Of a DNA stretch of 64,000 nt, positions 34,628 through 46,586 are shown one piece after another. The DNA is from Chamaecyparis obtusa (taxonomy: Eukaryota; Streptophyta; Pinopsida; Cupressales; Cupressaceae), in the NCBI GenBank assembly GCA_027943335.1, contig BSBK01002080.1, positions 624,001-688,000 of the forward strand. Direction: 5' to 3'. Within the stretch, counting starts at the first letter, position 1. Each line of letters starts with the position of its first letter. The translations under genes were made by a program, and so were the position numbers. The notes under the pieces are model-generated. The model did not search any database. It had not been told where the DNA came from and saw nothing but the letters and a program-made list of their open reading frames with translations.

Positions 34628-35495
34628 TGTAATGTCCCCTTTTTCGAGCACATTATTCCTTGTTGCATCGTTAGCCATTTCACCTTGGTCCGGAGGGCTA
34701 ACCAGGACTTTATCTAGATCAATGCATTATTTGGCTAAGGTAATTCCAGTTTCAGGACAATCAGAGTAGTTTCCGCGGGGTTTCCAGATACTTACTAGTT
34801 TTAGTAAGTTAGCAAAGCTCAATTTTCTTGGCATTTCAGTATTGGACTAGGAGCTTATTGTCGAGAGCTTTTCGGCAAGCTATCACTCATCAACCTTCGA
34901 GTTCGTTTGGTCATCCATTTTAATCCCAGAAGATTTCATGATCTATTATTTTGCCACTTTACTATTATATGGACATATTAATTTTACAGTGGTTAAATTG
35001 AGACACAAGTGGAAATATGAAAGGACAGAGAAAGGGAAATTGAAGAGTCACAGCTTGTTGCTTTAAAAGAGGAAAAGGAGACTCAATTGAATATGCTTAA
35101 TTTTATGAATTTATCTCTCTTCTCTTGGAGAATCCGGGAAACTTCCAGCTTTCGATTCTGAAACCTGAGGACGGAAACCTTCAGGCTCTCTCGGTGGATT
35201 GGACAGAAACCCAATTCATCTCTGAGGTGGATTCGCAACAGAGTTGACCATTGCACTTCCAGGTTCATGTTATCAAATCTCACTGTTGCATACTGTATTT
35301 CAAATTGGATTGTTTTGTAATTCCATTGTTGTTGTATTGTTGTTGTATAGTGCAATAACAATTTTTGGGGATTTATTGGAGCATGTTGCTGGTTTATTTC
35401 TGTTGAATCGATATTTCACTGCATGCAATTATTTATTTAAATTTCTAAGACGTCTGTGAGAAATATTGGGAAAAATATCCATCAGGGATATTACA
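34628..35495 (+). repeat. 3' LTR of element 1
   Basis: 868 bp, TGTAATGTCCCC to GGGATATTACA. It is similar to the 5' LTR with scattered substitutions and small indels, so the insertion is not recent. The conserved hairpin lies at 34790-34809 (ACTTACTA/TAGTAAGT). Confidence 0.92.
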
Positions 35496-35500
35496 AGAAA

Positions 35501-37374
35501 AGATTAAAAATACGGATACCATTTCTTTGGTAATGGACTTCTCCTCAAAAGGTGCATCGCATTGTGAGACAAAGATTTAGGAGGGTCCAAAGAAAAAATG
35601 ATGAATGAACTACAATAAATAATGACCACGCAAAATCAAAAAACAAAGGTTCTCTTAGCATGGTGGTTTGATCTCACTTAACAAAGAAGAAAATATAAGA
35701 GAAAACATGCATTTGTTTCAACATTTGTTTCTGGTATCTGCATGGTAAAGTATTTTGAATCGTATTAAAGTAGCTATTATGCTTGGCTTTCACGCCACTT
35801 ATTAGCGCCTTTTCTAATGTAAGAAGGTTAATCAGATGTACATTTTTAAGCTTTATAGGGAGAAGGCTCCAATATAACCCTCACTAAATGATCTAAACAA
35901 CACAATAAGAATTCATAAAAATGAACTGCCATATAGGGGGGACTCATGTATCAAATTGATGTTGTTAAAAGGCTTCATTTTCAGGACCAAAAATAGGGTT
36001 GTTGGTTCTTCATAAGTTGTACTCCGTCCATGTCCACATCAAAGCTTCCCAATTTATTAATTAGTTCTAGCAACACATATATTATAAAAGCCATGTTTTC
36101 TCAACATTTTGGGCAGTACCAATTAAAAAGCCCAATTTCTTTAAAGAGGGATGGGTAAAGCTGACCAATCTCACATTAACCTCAATAAGCGTCATCTTTC
36201 AACCCATAATTCTCTAGAAGGAAACTTTTATTTGAAGGAAGTTGTTTATAGACTACAAGCACTTGTATATTTGCTCTGAAGAAATCCAGAACATCATTTT
36301 TGGTCTTTTTCCTCATTTTCTTTATTGACGGCATTTTACATTTTGATATACTTCCATTCATTTTAAAAGAAAATAGCTTCTTTGTTGGTTCCTCTGATCA
36401 TAGCGATCAAGCTGGCTTTCTTCCTCTTTCTTTCCACTGTCTTGATAATCAAATTTACCAATTGAAACTTCTCCCTGGAGCTTAACAAAGTGAGGGGCCA
36501 CATCCTCCAATACCATTCATTCATCTTCTCAGGAATAACACTGTATGAGTTTGACATCAAACCAAAAAGAATTCTTGAATACCTAACAAGATTCAACTAA
36601 TGGTTTCACTGTCCTTGCACAGTGGGATTTCATGGTCTTGCTTTAGTCTTTCTGTCATTCCCACTGTTTTCATTTGGTAATGTTGTCCCTGTGACTTGAG
36701 AATCCAGAAATATTTTGGAATGTGATCTTAAAGATTCATTTGAATTTTTTAAATTCTCTATGGGATTTGACCTAACTTGTACATTTTTAGCCTTGTAAAC
36801 AACCGTGGTTCCATTACTGCATCATTCAATACCGGTGGACACTGAAAATCTTCCATATCACTTTGTCTGAGTGAAGCCACCTAATTCCCTTGTCCTAGAT
36901 GAAGACATAGTAAAATTTCTCTCTGAAACACAAAACAGTTACCTACAAGGCCACTTCGAGGGTGGCTATAAAGGCACCAATCAAAAACAGTGGATTCACA
37001 CTGCAACTTCAGGATCCAACACCACGGATCAGAAGTATGTTCTTCAGACCATGGGCCACAACTTCAGTAATGCTACAGTGACCTCTTAATCATTTAACCT
37101 AAGGATTTTCCCATCAAAAGAATGTTAGACAAATCAACCCATAAGAATACATGACACTAAATGTAGGAACAGGATCACACAATTTAATACCTATAAAATA
37201 CCTAGATTATGAAAATTCTTAGGCAAGTCTACCATTAAATAGATAAACGAATAATGAGAAAATAGATTTGCAAAAGCACATGCATGCTCAAAGAAGTGAG
37301 AACTAGACATGCTGATAGTCATGAATATTTACAAAATATTCAATGATATATAAAAATAAACCAATAAATCTTAC
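35501..37374. other. Unassigned DNA, probably intron or 3' flank of the PNPase gene
   Basis: No exon or RNA gene is recognised. The next expected PNPase exon (end of KH domain and S1 domain) was searched for on the minus strand and not found, so it lies further left, beyond the LTR element, or is missing. Confidence 0.5.
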
Positions 37375-37446
37375 CTGTTTCCTTTTCAATGTTCCTGATA
37401 TGTCCTATCAATCGTGGAAGGTGGTCTCGATTTAATCTAACAGTGA
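37375..37446 (-). CDS. PNP2: PNPase exon f
   Basis: 72 bp, from [20 protein letters not shown] to KETG. It corresponds to the start of the KH RNA-binding domain. The acceptor is TTGCAG and the donor GTAAGA. Confidence 0.85.
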
Positions 37447-40400
37447 CTGCAACAATACACCATAATCATGATGAAGAGAACCATAATAGATTTAAAGAAA
37501 ACATATATGGTATTTCTCAATGTCTCAATTGCCATACAATGTTCTTGACTGTCAAAATAGCAGCAAGGCTTTACCTATCCGTGGGGAATTTGTTTTATCT
37601 TGTTCGCGTGGCTCTTTTAACTCTTGTTCCATGAAATCTAAAATTTTTGTACGAGCTTTTAAGGCAGGATCAAGGCACTCGCAAAGAATACTAAGAGGTA
37701 TCCCAGCAGGTTTAATATCCAGTTGTATAGCTGTCACTCCTTTCCTTGTACCAGCTATTTTGAAGTCCATATCTCCCAAATGATCTTCAAGACCCTGGAA
37801 ATTAGCAACATCTTATGAGCGGCATTAGGCAAGAATAACTCCAATCAGATTTTTCATTTTACAGAAAGTCATCCACTTCAAACCCAAGTTAAACAAAATT
37901 AACTTTACAAATACAATGCAAATAAAATGGATACCAGAATATCTGTTAAAATACGATAATCTTTCACATCTCCTGTAGAAGGATCAACATCAGTGACAAG
38001 ACCTATGGAAATGCCTGCAACATGTTCCTTAAGTGGAACGCCAGCATCCATTAATGCTAAGCTACCTGCAAATTGAAACAGTCAATCAATTATAGGATAC
38101 TCAAAATCATTGTTTCAAAAAGATGCTTACCATACATTGCATAAAAGAAGAATAGACAAGTAGTTTGACCATACATTGCATAAAAGAAGAATAGATGAAG
38201 TAGTTTGACCATACATTGCATAAAATAAGAAATGATAAAGTAGTTTGTGAAGAATCATTTGAGCATCAACTTTTTTTCAAGATAGATTACTATCTAGAGT
38301 TTGAAACACAAAACCATTTCATTAGATGAAGTTCCCTTTTCCAGTGCGTTAATTTTTTTCTAGAAAGCACACTAATGTAGAACTGTGCTGCAGTGACACT
38401 AGTGTATTCCTCCTGGCTGAAAACAGCAATACCCAAGATATGATTGTACCAAAAGCTCAATAGTAGGTTGCCATATACATAGTATTTGTGCACTAATACC
38501 TACAACGCAGTTGCCTGCTTGTGTATTACAAAGCTAGCATCCTTGCCACATACATAGTATTTGTGTACTAATGCCTGCAACGCAGTAAAAATGCTTGTGC
38601 ATCAAGAGTCTAGATATCATTCAGTATCAGGTGTTGGCTAGACAATGCACCCTTAGTTTCACAATGTCCCAGCCCACACACCAATTCACTTTAAGTGAAA
38701 TGGCTCTTGAAAATGTAGCAAAAGTATAAAAGCAAAAAGAAATAAAATTTCAAAAAAAAAATGTTTTCCAACTTATGTCATTCTCATCAAAGCACTTTGA
38801 ACACGGCAATTTTAATTCCAACAGAAAGCCTTCTTCTGTTTTTACTTCAATAGTCATCAAATTTGCACATTGAGGGATAATTAACTTTTCATAAAGAAAT
38901 CAATTCTTCCACGTAAGAAGATGTTGATTTTCATTCACGGAAAATTTAAAACTAATAACAACAGGATGCCTATATTTGTCAAATCTACATTTTTTTCTGG
39001 GAAGGAAGATACTAAGCCATAACTGCTCTATATAGGAAACCTACCGTTATTCCATTCTAAGTATTTTCCAAATTTCTATTACTTGACTAGTTCAAGTTTA
39101 CTATTTTGTAATCAAATGTTGAGATTTGGTTTGACTTCAAAAACCTTTAATTATAATAGCATATGATCAGTTATGAAAGTTGCTGAAAGTGAAACAATGG
39201 TAACACACAAATGTAGATCATTTTTGTGAGAATTTTAAACAAAGTTTAATGTACAATGTAAAGTTATAGTTAGTTCTACACATGGCTGTATCAGGTACAG
39301 CTTGGTTGGAAAGAAAATGAAAATAAGGAAAATTATGCAAATACATATTTAAATATATTTAAACTATCTCGAAGCAAATAAATATGTTAGTATAGGTAAC
39401 TTCTTTTTGCAAGACAACTTTATCACGCATGCTACCCTAAGCTATTGCACCATCTGTAAACATTTGATGTATTCAATACTTGAAATGTTGCAACATAAAA
39501 GCTAATATTGTAGATCCCATTTTGTTTTTTTATGTGTTGAAGCCTGTATATTTTTCTTAAACTTACCTTCTTTCATCCATAACCCTTCATATCTTGAGAA
39601 AAAGTTCATATGCTCATCTCTCCTACCTTAATAGGATAGGATCTTCCCAAAATGCAACTTATTTGGGATAATTTAAGTTACATTTTTCAATTATAAAAAG
39701 AAAATACCTCCACAAACAGTTGCCATTGAAGTAGATCCATCGGAAGCCATGACATCAGAATTCAGACGAACAGTGTAAGGAAAATCATATTCTGGAGGTA
39801 ACAGGGCAAGTAAAGCCTTCTCTGCAAGTGTCCCTGCAGGTATCAATAAGAAAAGACCAATTTATACTTAAAACCTACACCATGCCCATTAATATAGTTA
39901 TGAAAATGAGAGAAGCACAAGGATCAACAGAGGTCATATAACCCCAAATCCTGACTAAGAACATTCCAATGTGAAAATCCTCTTCATCTTGCATTTCAAC
40001 ATATGACTAAGATATCAATTGCTGATATGATCAGTAGCAAACGTGACAAAATCACAATATTTACACAAATAAAATGCACATACAGATTAGACCTAGATGT
40101 AATATTTGCAAGCTTGATGTAAAAGGGCACTAACTTCAACAACTTCGAAAAAATCAATTGCAAATTGCACATCATAATCAAACACAAACACAATTCCAGT
40201 AAAAAGTACAAAACATTAACATGACAGTATATATCATTAACAAATAAGGGTTCAATGTAATTACCATGCCCCACTTCACGTCTGTTCAAACCACCAAGCT
40301 TACCAACTTCATTGATTGAGAATGGTGGAAAACTGTAATGAACCATAAAGCGTTTTGTTGGTGAACCAACAAGGGACTCTAAGCGTTGGGCTTCTTGAGG

Positions 40401-40717
40401 AGCACCAAGTGTAACAGTACACATAACCTGCCATCCTTATAAGCTGTCAAATAGAAATTCCTTTTGCTGACTCAAACAAATGTTTACAAAATTATGATTT
40501 CACATGTTAGGAATAATCTGGAAGTCATTTTTGTACTTCAATACAAGAAGAAAACACAATAAACAACAAGATTGTTTACTTGAGTGTTCCCTCTTGAGAA
40601 TATTGACGACCCATGGAGTGATGGAAAAGATCCAGCTTCGCAGAATAGAGGTCTAATTTCATCCAAAGATCTACCATCAACTCTAAGCCCCTCTTCAAAT
40701 ATCCTTCTACGAACAAC
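37375..40717 (-). CDS. PNP2: Mitochondrial-type polynucleotide phosphorylase, six exons (partial)
   Basis: PNPase degrades RNA 3' to 5' by phosphorolysis and trims or tails organellar RNAs. Six minus-strand exons, 40580-40717, 40265-40427, 39708-39833, 37935-38065, 37575-37794 and 37375-37446, join in phase with GT-AG introns and no internal stop. They encode about 283 residues: the second RNase PH domain and start of the KH region. Signatures are [52 protein letters not shown] (metal-binding acidic residues) and [16 protein letters not shown]. Wording such as [19 protein letters not shown] fits the plant mitochondrial enzyme better than the chloroplast one. N-terminal exons (transit peptide, first RNase PH domain) and the S1 exons are not in view. 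Reading frame and splice sites look intact, so the gene may be functional. Confidence 0.9.
37575..37794 (-). CDS. PNP2: PNPase exon e
   Basis: 220 bp, from [20 protein letters not shown] to NSPRI. It contains the acidic GDMDF catalytic region and the helical [18 protein letters not shown]. The donor is GTAAAG. Confidence 0.92.
37935..38065 (-). CDS. PNP2: PNPase exon d
   Basis: 131 bp, from [20 protein letters not shown] to DYRILTDIL. It is separated from exon c by a 1.6-kb intron that carries two small tandem duplications. Confidence 0.9.
38130..38248. repeat. Three tandem copies of a 40-bp unit in PNPase intron
   Basis: CCATACATTGCATAAAA begins each of three consecutive units of 39-40 bases (38130, 38169, 38209). 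They lie in the 1.6-kb intron between exons d and c. Confidence 0.85.
38470..38586. repeat. 42-bp direct duplication in PNPase intron
   Basis: GCCATATACATAGTATTTG near 38470 is repeated as GCCACATACATAGTATTTG near 38544. The copies share their following 23 bases with a few changes. Confidence 0.8.
39708..39833 (-). CDS. PNP2: PNPase exon c
   Basis: 126 bp, from [20 protein letters not shown] to ATVCGG. The acceptor is CCTGCAG and the donor GTATTT. Its phase matches exons b and d. Confidence 0.9.
40265..40427 (-). CDS. PNP2: PNPase exon b
   Basis: 163 bp, from [14 protein letters not shown] to RREVGH plus one base. The acceptor is TGGCAG and the donor GTAATT. It contains the phosphate-binding-region wording [11 protein letters not shown]. 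Confidence 0.9.
40580..40717 (-). CDS. PNP2: PNPase exon a
   Basis: 138 bp, 46 codons in phase 0, from [11 protein letters not shown] to SRGNTQ. The acceptor TTTTTTCAG lies right of 40717 and the donor GTAAAC at 40574-40579. Confidence 0.9.
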
Positions 40718-41470
40718 CTGAAAAAACCATATCATAACTTACCACAACCTGAAAAAACCGTATCATATCCTTATATGATATTATACGGAATGCATGATCC
40801 TGGCTTATTATAAACTACAGACAGAAGTGCACTGAAATAACTACTTTAAGGAATGCATCATCTCAGCTTGCTATACACTACTAGCAGAATCCCGTGAAAT
40901 AGCTACACTACGGAATGCACGGTCTCAATTTTCTATGAACCACTAAAAGAACCCCTCATCTGAAGAGCTACTAAAAGAATATCATCTTATTAGCTTGCTA
41001 TATGCTACTAAAAGAATCCCATCTTAATAACAACTTTATCTAATACACAATCTGAATTTGTTATAAGCTACTATAAAAATCCATTAAAAAGACAATCACA
41101 AACAAGACTGACTCTATTTCTTAGGTGGAAGCTCATTTTCAGGAACTTTACTGCTGGGACAATTTTTTACAGCAAAATACTCAATAACAGCACATCTGAA
41201 TCCTTTGACGTAATATTTCACATTTCCTCATACAATCATGAATGTATTTGTTGACAAGAATAGGAACCTTAACATGGATGAGATCATCTTAGACTTATGT
41301 AATAAAGTGAAACAAAGCTTGAAGACAAAATTCTGAGCAAACTTAAGAGAGAATTATCTTTAAAACTTAATGGGTCCTTTATTAAAAATTCACACAAACA
41401 TGCACATAAAGGTAAGATAAGTAAAAAATATAAATTTTATTAATCATCAACCAATTCACCTATATATGCA
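40718..41470. other. PNPase intron or upstream DNA with degenerate repeats
   Basis: No further exon was recognised. CTTGCTATA-containing phrases with AGCTACTA and AAGAATCCC recur about four times between 40790 and 41080, a decayed tandem repeat of about 65-70 bases. The copia LTR begins at 41471. Confidence 0.55.
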
Positions 41471-42285
41471 TGATGGTCCCAACCGGTGCTGAGAGGGGAG
41501 GGGTGAATCGGCACCTTCTAAAATTTGAAGACAATCTGATATAATCTAACTTAAACTGCATGCAGAACAGATTCTATCATAGAGATAATTATCACAAGAT
41601 CAAAGCAATAGAGAACACCAGATGTATCACATGGAAACCCAAAGTGGGAGAAAACCACGGTGTGAGTAGACCTCACAAATTTTGCACTCTTCTAAAGTGT
41701 GCCCTGTTAGGATCCTTCCCTGTTAAAGGATTACAAACGCATTGTTAGATGCGACCCGGTTAAGGGATTTAAGAAATAAGGCCTGTTAAAACCTGCCTTG
41801 TTAGAGGACTTTAGAACATCTACTCGATGTCACCCGGTTAAGAGATTTAATACAAGGGACCTTTTAATGTCCACCCAAATACTGGGATTTTTGCTATTGC
41901 AATTGTCAGAGAGCAATAGAGGGTTTGATCTTTTTATCGCATTTTCATCTTCCCACTCAAACCTTTTTGCAATAAATGCTCGACCTAACACGGCTCGGTG
42001 ACAACTATCCCTCTCGGTGTATACCACAAAATATCATAAGCTCAGTTAACACGTAAAATTCCACTCGGTTAATACTAATGCTCAGTTAACCTTGCCTAAT
42101 AGTTACCGACTGGCAACTTCTCACTCGGTCTAACATATACCGATTGTAAACACTTAAAGCTCAAAACTTGTAAAACCATAGTGCATCTTAATTCATGCAC
42201 ATTTGGTATGTGAACATTTGATATAAGGAACTGTATGATAGATATATCTAATTTAAATTTGTCAGTTCCATACATACCTTTTCAA
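41471..42285 (-). repeat. Probable 3' LTR of copia element 4
   Basis: It begins TGATGGTCCCAACCGG and matches 55775-56241 closely for about 465 bases, to GAGGGTTTGATCTTTTT. The two then diverge, so one copy is rearranged. The rest is rich in CTCGGT and ACCGA words. The right boundary with the zinc-knuckle element is estimated. Confidence 0.65.
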
Positions 42286-42286
42286 C

Positions 42287-43640
42287 TTAGGTGGAGGTGG
42301 TGATGTCACCCAATCCAATGGACAAGGTTTCACCGATTGCATTACTTGACTCAGCATTATCACCTGATGCTTTTCTCCACATAGTGTTTCTTATCCTCAT
42401 GATATCTTCAATAGTATTTCCATTTTCAAAGATTTGTGTTTCTGGTGCTCGGTCTCTGCAATCTTTACTTAAGTGACCGACTTTGTGACAATGTAAGCAT
42501 TCCATACCAATACTTGTCCAACTACGAGACCTGCCTCTCCAATTCTTTCTCATGCAGTTAGCTGCAATATGTCCATATCTTCCACATGTTGTGCAGTTAA
42601 CCCATGTGTTTTAATCTCAAACATAAGCATTACCTTGTCTTCTCGGTTGATAGGTCTTGTTTTGTCCTTTCGGTGTCCAGACTTGTTTCATCTTTGTTCT
42701 GCTTTCTTGTGAGGTATGTCCATGCATGTTGCAAGTGCGACAGTGTTTCTCCATGTAGGGTTTGTTAGGAGTCCTATTCAACTTAGATCTATACTCATGT
42801 GCTTGATGTCCATACTTGTTACAACTATAACAATGACCATTGAACTTAGGAGTGGTTTTAGGATTACCTTGTGCTTAACTCCTACAAACATTTGAAGTGT
42901 GGCCCGGTTTACCACAGTGATAGCATGTTAGTATCTTAGGTCTTTGACTCTTGTAGGTATTCATCTATTCAGCTTGCTTAGATGAATCTCCTTGCTCGAT
43001 ATAGCCTAATCCAGTGGTACTTCCAAGTCCTCTTTGATTGTACAGAAATTCATCAATTTTCTTGGAACTATCTTCAGCTTTTTTCATCATCTCATTATGT
43101 TGTTGCTGCATTTTCACTTCATTTCTCAGTCTTTCATTTTCTTCTCTGAGTTCACCAATGTCTTCAAGTTTCCTTGTTAACTCATTATTTACTCTGTTGA
43201 TCTCCTGTCTTACAACAACCATCTAATTGGATATCTCAAAGTGATGCTTGGTAAGTCTTAGTATCTCAGATTCCTTTACTTGTAGTTTTTCAGTCATTTG
43301 TCTTTTGTCTTCAACAGCCGAATTTCTCTCTTGTTCAGCTTGTCTAGCATTATTCATCACATCAATTATTGTTACCATTTGTGCTTCTTGACCAATTTGC
43401 AGGGCTTTAACTTGTTCAGTTAGATGAAGATTCTTCTCAAATAAATCACATTAACTACCTTTAGATATGTCAGATATACTGCCTGAACTAGATCCGGAAA
43501 TCTTAAATGGGTCAGCAATATCTTCTTCATGATAATCAATCTCACATTGCTGAATAGCCATATCTTTTCTCTGAACCAATAACTTTTTCAATTCATCCTT
43601 TGCTTGTTTGTACTGCTCAATGAAGATTTGCATTTAATTC
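42287..43640 (-). pseudogene. Zinc-knuckle gag of copia element 5, decayed
   Basis: Read right to left, it starts with a helical segment (MQIFIEQYKQAKDELKKLL, 43633), then a coiled coil at 43222-42965 (NNELTRKLEDIGELREENER) and the signature GLGYIEQGDSS. About five CCHC-type knuckles follow, the clearest near 42560 and 42440 (CLHCHKVGHLSKDC). It ends LGDITTST at 42287. Several stops and frameshifts break it. It is the same family as 10102-10926. No pol follows it; sequence passes directly into the LTR of element 4, implying a deletion. Confidence 0.7.
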
Positions 43641-43728
43641 TTTTGATTCTCAATAGTCTTGTCCAACCTGTATCTTTCCATCCTGAGATCTTTCCTCTTC
43701 AGTGATTAAACTTCCAAATAAGAGATCT

Positions 43729-43741
43729 AGCCCTAATACCA
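43729..43741 (-). other. Primer-binding site of element 5, diverged
   Basis: Minus-strand TGGTATTAGGGCT sits at the LTR end and differs at a few positions from the tRNA-Met site. Confidence 0.6.
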
Positions 43742-43743
43742 AT

Positions 43744-45028
43744 TGTTGGGATAGGAAAGATAAGATACTGAGAGAGGAGGGGTGAATCAGTACCCTCAAA
43801 AACTTTTACTGAATATACAATCTGCAATAGTAGTGTCTATCTATCCAACTAAATTCATTGTTTGCAACATTCACTCAAATAACTTTGTAAATGTAAAGTG
43901 CATGAAAGCAAACAATAAAACATTCATGAAATGTAACACTTGACACAAGTATTTTAGTCACATAGAAACCCTTGTTAGAAGGTAAAAACTGCGGTGGGGA
44001 TGACACCCAAAAATTCTTCACTACTACAGTAAATAAAGTATGCCGGTTAAGCCTACAAGTGTAATCACTTCTAGTGATCTTACCCTGTTAGGAGTAACAA
44101 TAAGATCGATTAGATCTACCTTGGGAAAGGATTTTAGCAACACCAAATAAGTGTGCACTCAGTTAAGAGATTTACAATCAGACTGTTAAGTCTACTCTGT
44201 TAGGAGATTTACAACTCTGCTATAATGTTTAGAAGATAATAGAAAATATTTGTAAATGACAACTTCAACTTGTTTGAATCAGATCTATGATATACTGAAT
44301 AAATATCACCTTGATGTGTGGTAAACTGCTCTCTGTTCTGCTCGATAGCCTTGTGTGTTTCTGATAAACTGAATGTTGTTTATGATAACTTCTCATTCAT
44401 GCAAACCTTGTCTGAATTCTGATGTCCTAATAGGCGGCTACTGCTTCATGATCTCCTTGTCATGTATGATCGATCATGTCAAAATGACATTAATTACAAT
44501 TATATAGCAAATTGCTATGACCTAATTAGGTTTACAACATCTTAGAAAACCTAAGATCTACAGTGTACAAAAATAACCTAGATCTAACAATTACATAGGA
44601 ATCATCATGATAATTAATGATTACATCCATAATAAATATGCCTCGATCTTGGTAAAATGTTTTATGGATCCGTGTAAACCGTTTGCATAGATAAATGTGC
44701 CTTAACTGATTACTATGTTGTTTCTTGAACAACACGGTAAACACAGCCTTCTCTGTTCGGTGAATAGATTGATGCTCGGTGTGCAGAATGCTCGATGTTT
44801 ACTGATTCGGTGCTCAGTAACTCTGATGCTCGGTAAACTTACTCGGTTAAACCTATATCCATATAGCTTTCGATTCTACCTTGTGACTGCTCGGTATGAA
44901 GGCTTTGTATGTTCAACCGACTAGCTTCTATAGCTTCTTATTCCATCCTTTACCGACTAATCAACTTAGATTACTGACTGATCTAATTGATACTAATGAC
45001 AACATCTAATGCTCAAATACAGATAACA
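43744..45028 (-). repeat. 5' LTR of copia element 5
   Basis: 1285 bp with inverted ends TGTTGGGATAGG and AGATAACA. Its right end abuts AATCT inside the RT of element 4, marking the insertion point; the matching duplicate on the left is not in the window. It carries the TACTGA/TCAGTA stem with a G-rich loop at 43766-43792. Confidence 0.75.
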
Positions 45029-45260
45029 AATCTGGTCCTGCTTCCTATGCATATCCTTTGCAAACTAGTCTTACCTTGTTCCTCACCACCTTTCCTTCAT
45101 CATTTAGCTTGTTTCTGAACACCCACTTGGTGCCTATAACATTCTTGTCCTCAGGTCTGGGAACAAGAATCCATGTTTCATTCTTTTCTATTTGCTCAAG
45201 CTCCTCTTCCATTGCCTTAACCCAATTGTTGTCTTCCAGAGCTTATCTGGTAGTTTTCTG
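45029..45260 (-). pseudogene. Copia RT N-terminus, element 4
   Basis: Minus-strand translation gives NNWVKAMEEELEQIEKNETW, then LVPRPEDKNVIGTKWVFRNK and VVRNKVRLVCKGYA. This is the start of copia reverse transcriptase. It is cut at about 45028 by the LTR of element 5; the catalytic YVDD region and RNase H are absent from the window. Confidence 0.9.
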
Positions 45261-46143
45261 CTCTCTATTGGAAAGTAAACAGATACTTTCTCTAGCCTTT
45301 CTCCTAGTTAGAATGTTAGCACCTTTGTCACCAATAATGTTATCAGTGGAGTGCTATGTGACATACCTTGGCAAAACCGGTTGATGGTCTCGGTCTTCAT
45401 TTTCCTGTTGAGCAATATTTCCAGCGAGATCATGAACTTCTTGTTCATCTTCTTCAATCGGTCTTATGTTTTGATCCCTCCCTGGCTCAGGCACATTACC
45501 CTGTTCCAAGGGTGTGTTTACATATTCTTCATCAGCGGCAATTATTTCACTGAATTCTAAATGATCATTAGCATCATGTTCCTGGTGACTGACTAATTCA
45601 TCACAACTGTTCTTTTCCCTTGATTATGAATACTCATCTATCTTGACGTTGGCATTTTCCACTATCTTTCCTGTCCTCTTATTCAGACACCGGTAGGCTT
45701 TACTTTTGGTAGAGTGACCTAAAAATATGCCTACATCACTCTTTGTCTCAAACTTGCCACAGTAAACATCTCTTTTGATGTAACAGTTGCTACCAAAAAC
45801 TCTGAAATAGCTTATACACTAGGGGTATGACCAAACCATAGCTCATATGGAGTTTTCCTGTTCCTTTCTTGACTTGAACCCGGTTCAGTGTATACACAGC
45901 GATGCTAATTGCTTCTCTCCAGAAGTGATGGGGTAGATCCTTTTGAATCATCAGTGTTCTTGCACAGTCTATCAGGGTCCCGTATCTTCTTTCTGCAACT
46001 TCATTTTGTTAAGGGGTTCTCGGTGCAGACATCTGCCTTTTTATCCCCTGTTCTTCACAACAGTGAGTAAACTCTTGAGAGGTGTACTCACCTCCTCTAT
46101 CCAACCTTAGACACTTCAAGCTTTTACCTATCTCCTTCTCCAC
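45261..46143 (-). pseudogene. Copia integrase C-terminal region, element 4, decayed
   Basis: Read in shifting minus-strand frames: RNRKTPYELWFGHTPS and a following linker typical of copia integrase C-termini can be picked out around 45830-45880. Many stops and frameshifts interrupt it. Confidence 0.6.
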
Positions 46144-46586
46144 TCACACCTTATAGATTTTAAACATGTGAAAGGCCTCTGATTTCTCCTTAAGGAAGAG
46201 TGTCCACATCATCCTTGAAAAGTCATCGACAAAGAGTATGAAATACCTATCTCCATAGTAGCTCTTCGTCCTCATTGGTCCACACAAGTCTGTGTGAACA
46301 AGATCCAACACTTTTGAACAAAAAAAGACTTGTTGTTGAAGTTTGTACCTATTGGTTTGCCTAACTGGCATTCTTTACACATAGCCCTTTCAGGGTTTGT
46401 AATATTACGAAGCCCTCTGACTGATTTCTTCTTACTTACTTCGACAATGCTATCAAAGTTTATGTGGCAGAGCCTTTTGTGCCACAACCAGCTATTGTCC
46501 TCTTTTGTCATGAGGCAAGTTTTCTTTCTTTCCCCTTTTGCAGTAGCAATGAGGCAAGCCCCCTCAGTTGAGTTCAAGTAGAACAA
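46144..46586 (-). pseudogene. Copia GAG-pre-integrase and integrase core, element 4
   Basis: SWLWHKRLCHINFDSI and MCKECQLGK form the HHCC zinc domain. After a frameshift near 46300 the core reads LDLVHTDLCGPMRTKSYYGD and YFILFVDDFSRMMWTLFL, with the first catalytic Asp visible. The rest of the triad is lost in decayed sequence to the left. Confidence 0.9.

Larger units (their letters stand above)
30340..35500 (+). mobile_element. Non-autonomous LTR element 1 (PDS5-carrying), TSD AGAAA
   Basis: The element spans 30345-35495 (5151 bp) between direct repeats AGAAA (30340-30344 and 35496-35500). LTRs are 30345-31201 and 34628-35495, with TGT and ACA ends. The primer site TGGTATCAGAGCC follows the 5' LTR and a purine-rich AAGGGAGGAC precedes the 3' LTR. 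It has no protease, RT or integrase. The internal region encodes a PDS5 fragment, a zinc knuckle and an acidic coiled-coil protein. It lies just left of the PNPase exons, possibly within that gene. Confidence 0.92.

Noticed and set aside
36871..37089. Plus-strand 72-residue ORF near the PNPase exons
   Set aside because: No family resemblance and opposite strand to the gene; the minus strand here also fails to show a PNPase exon.
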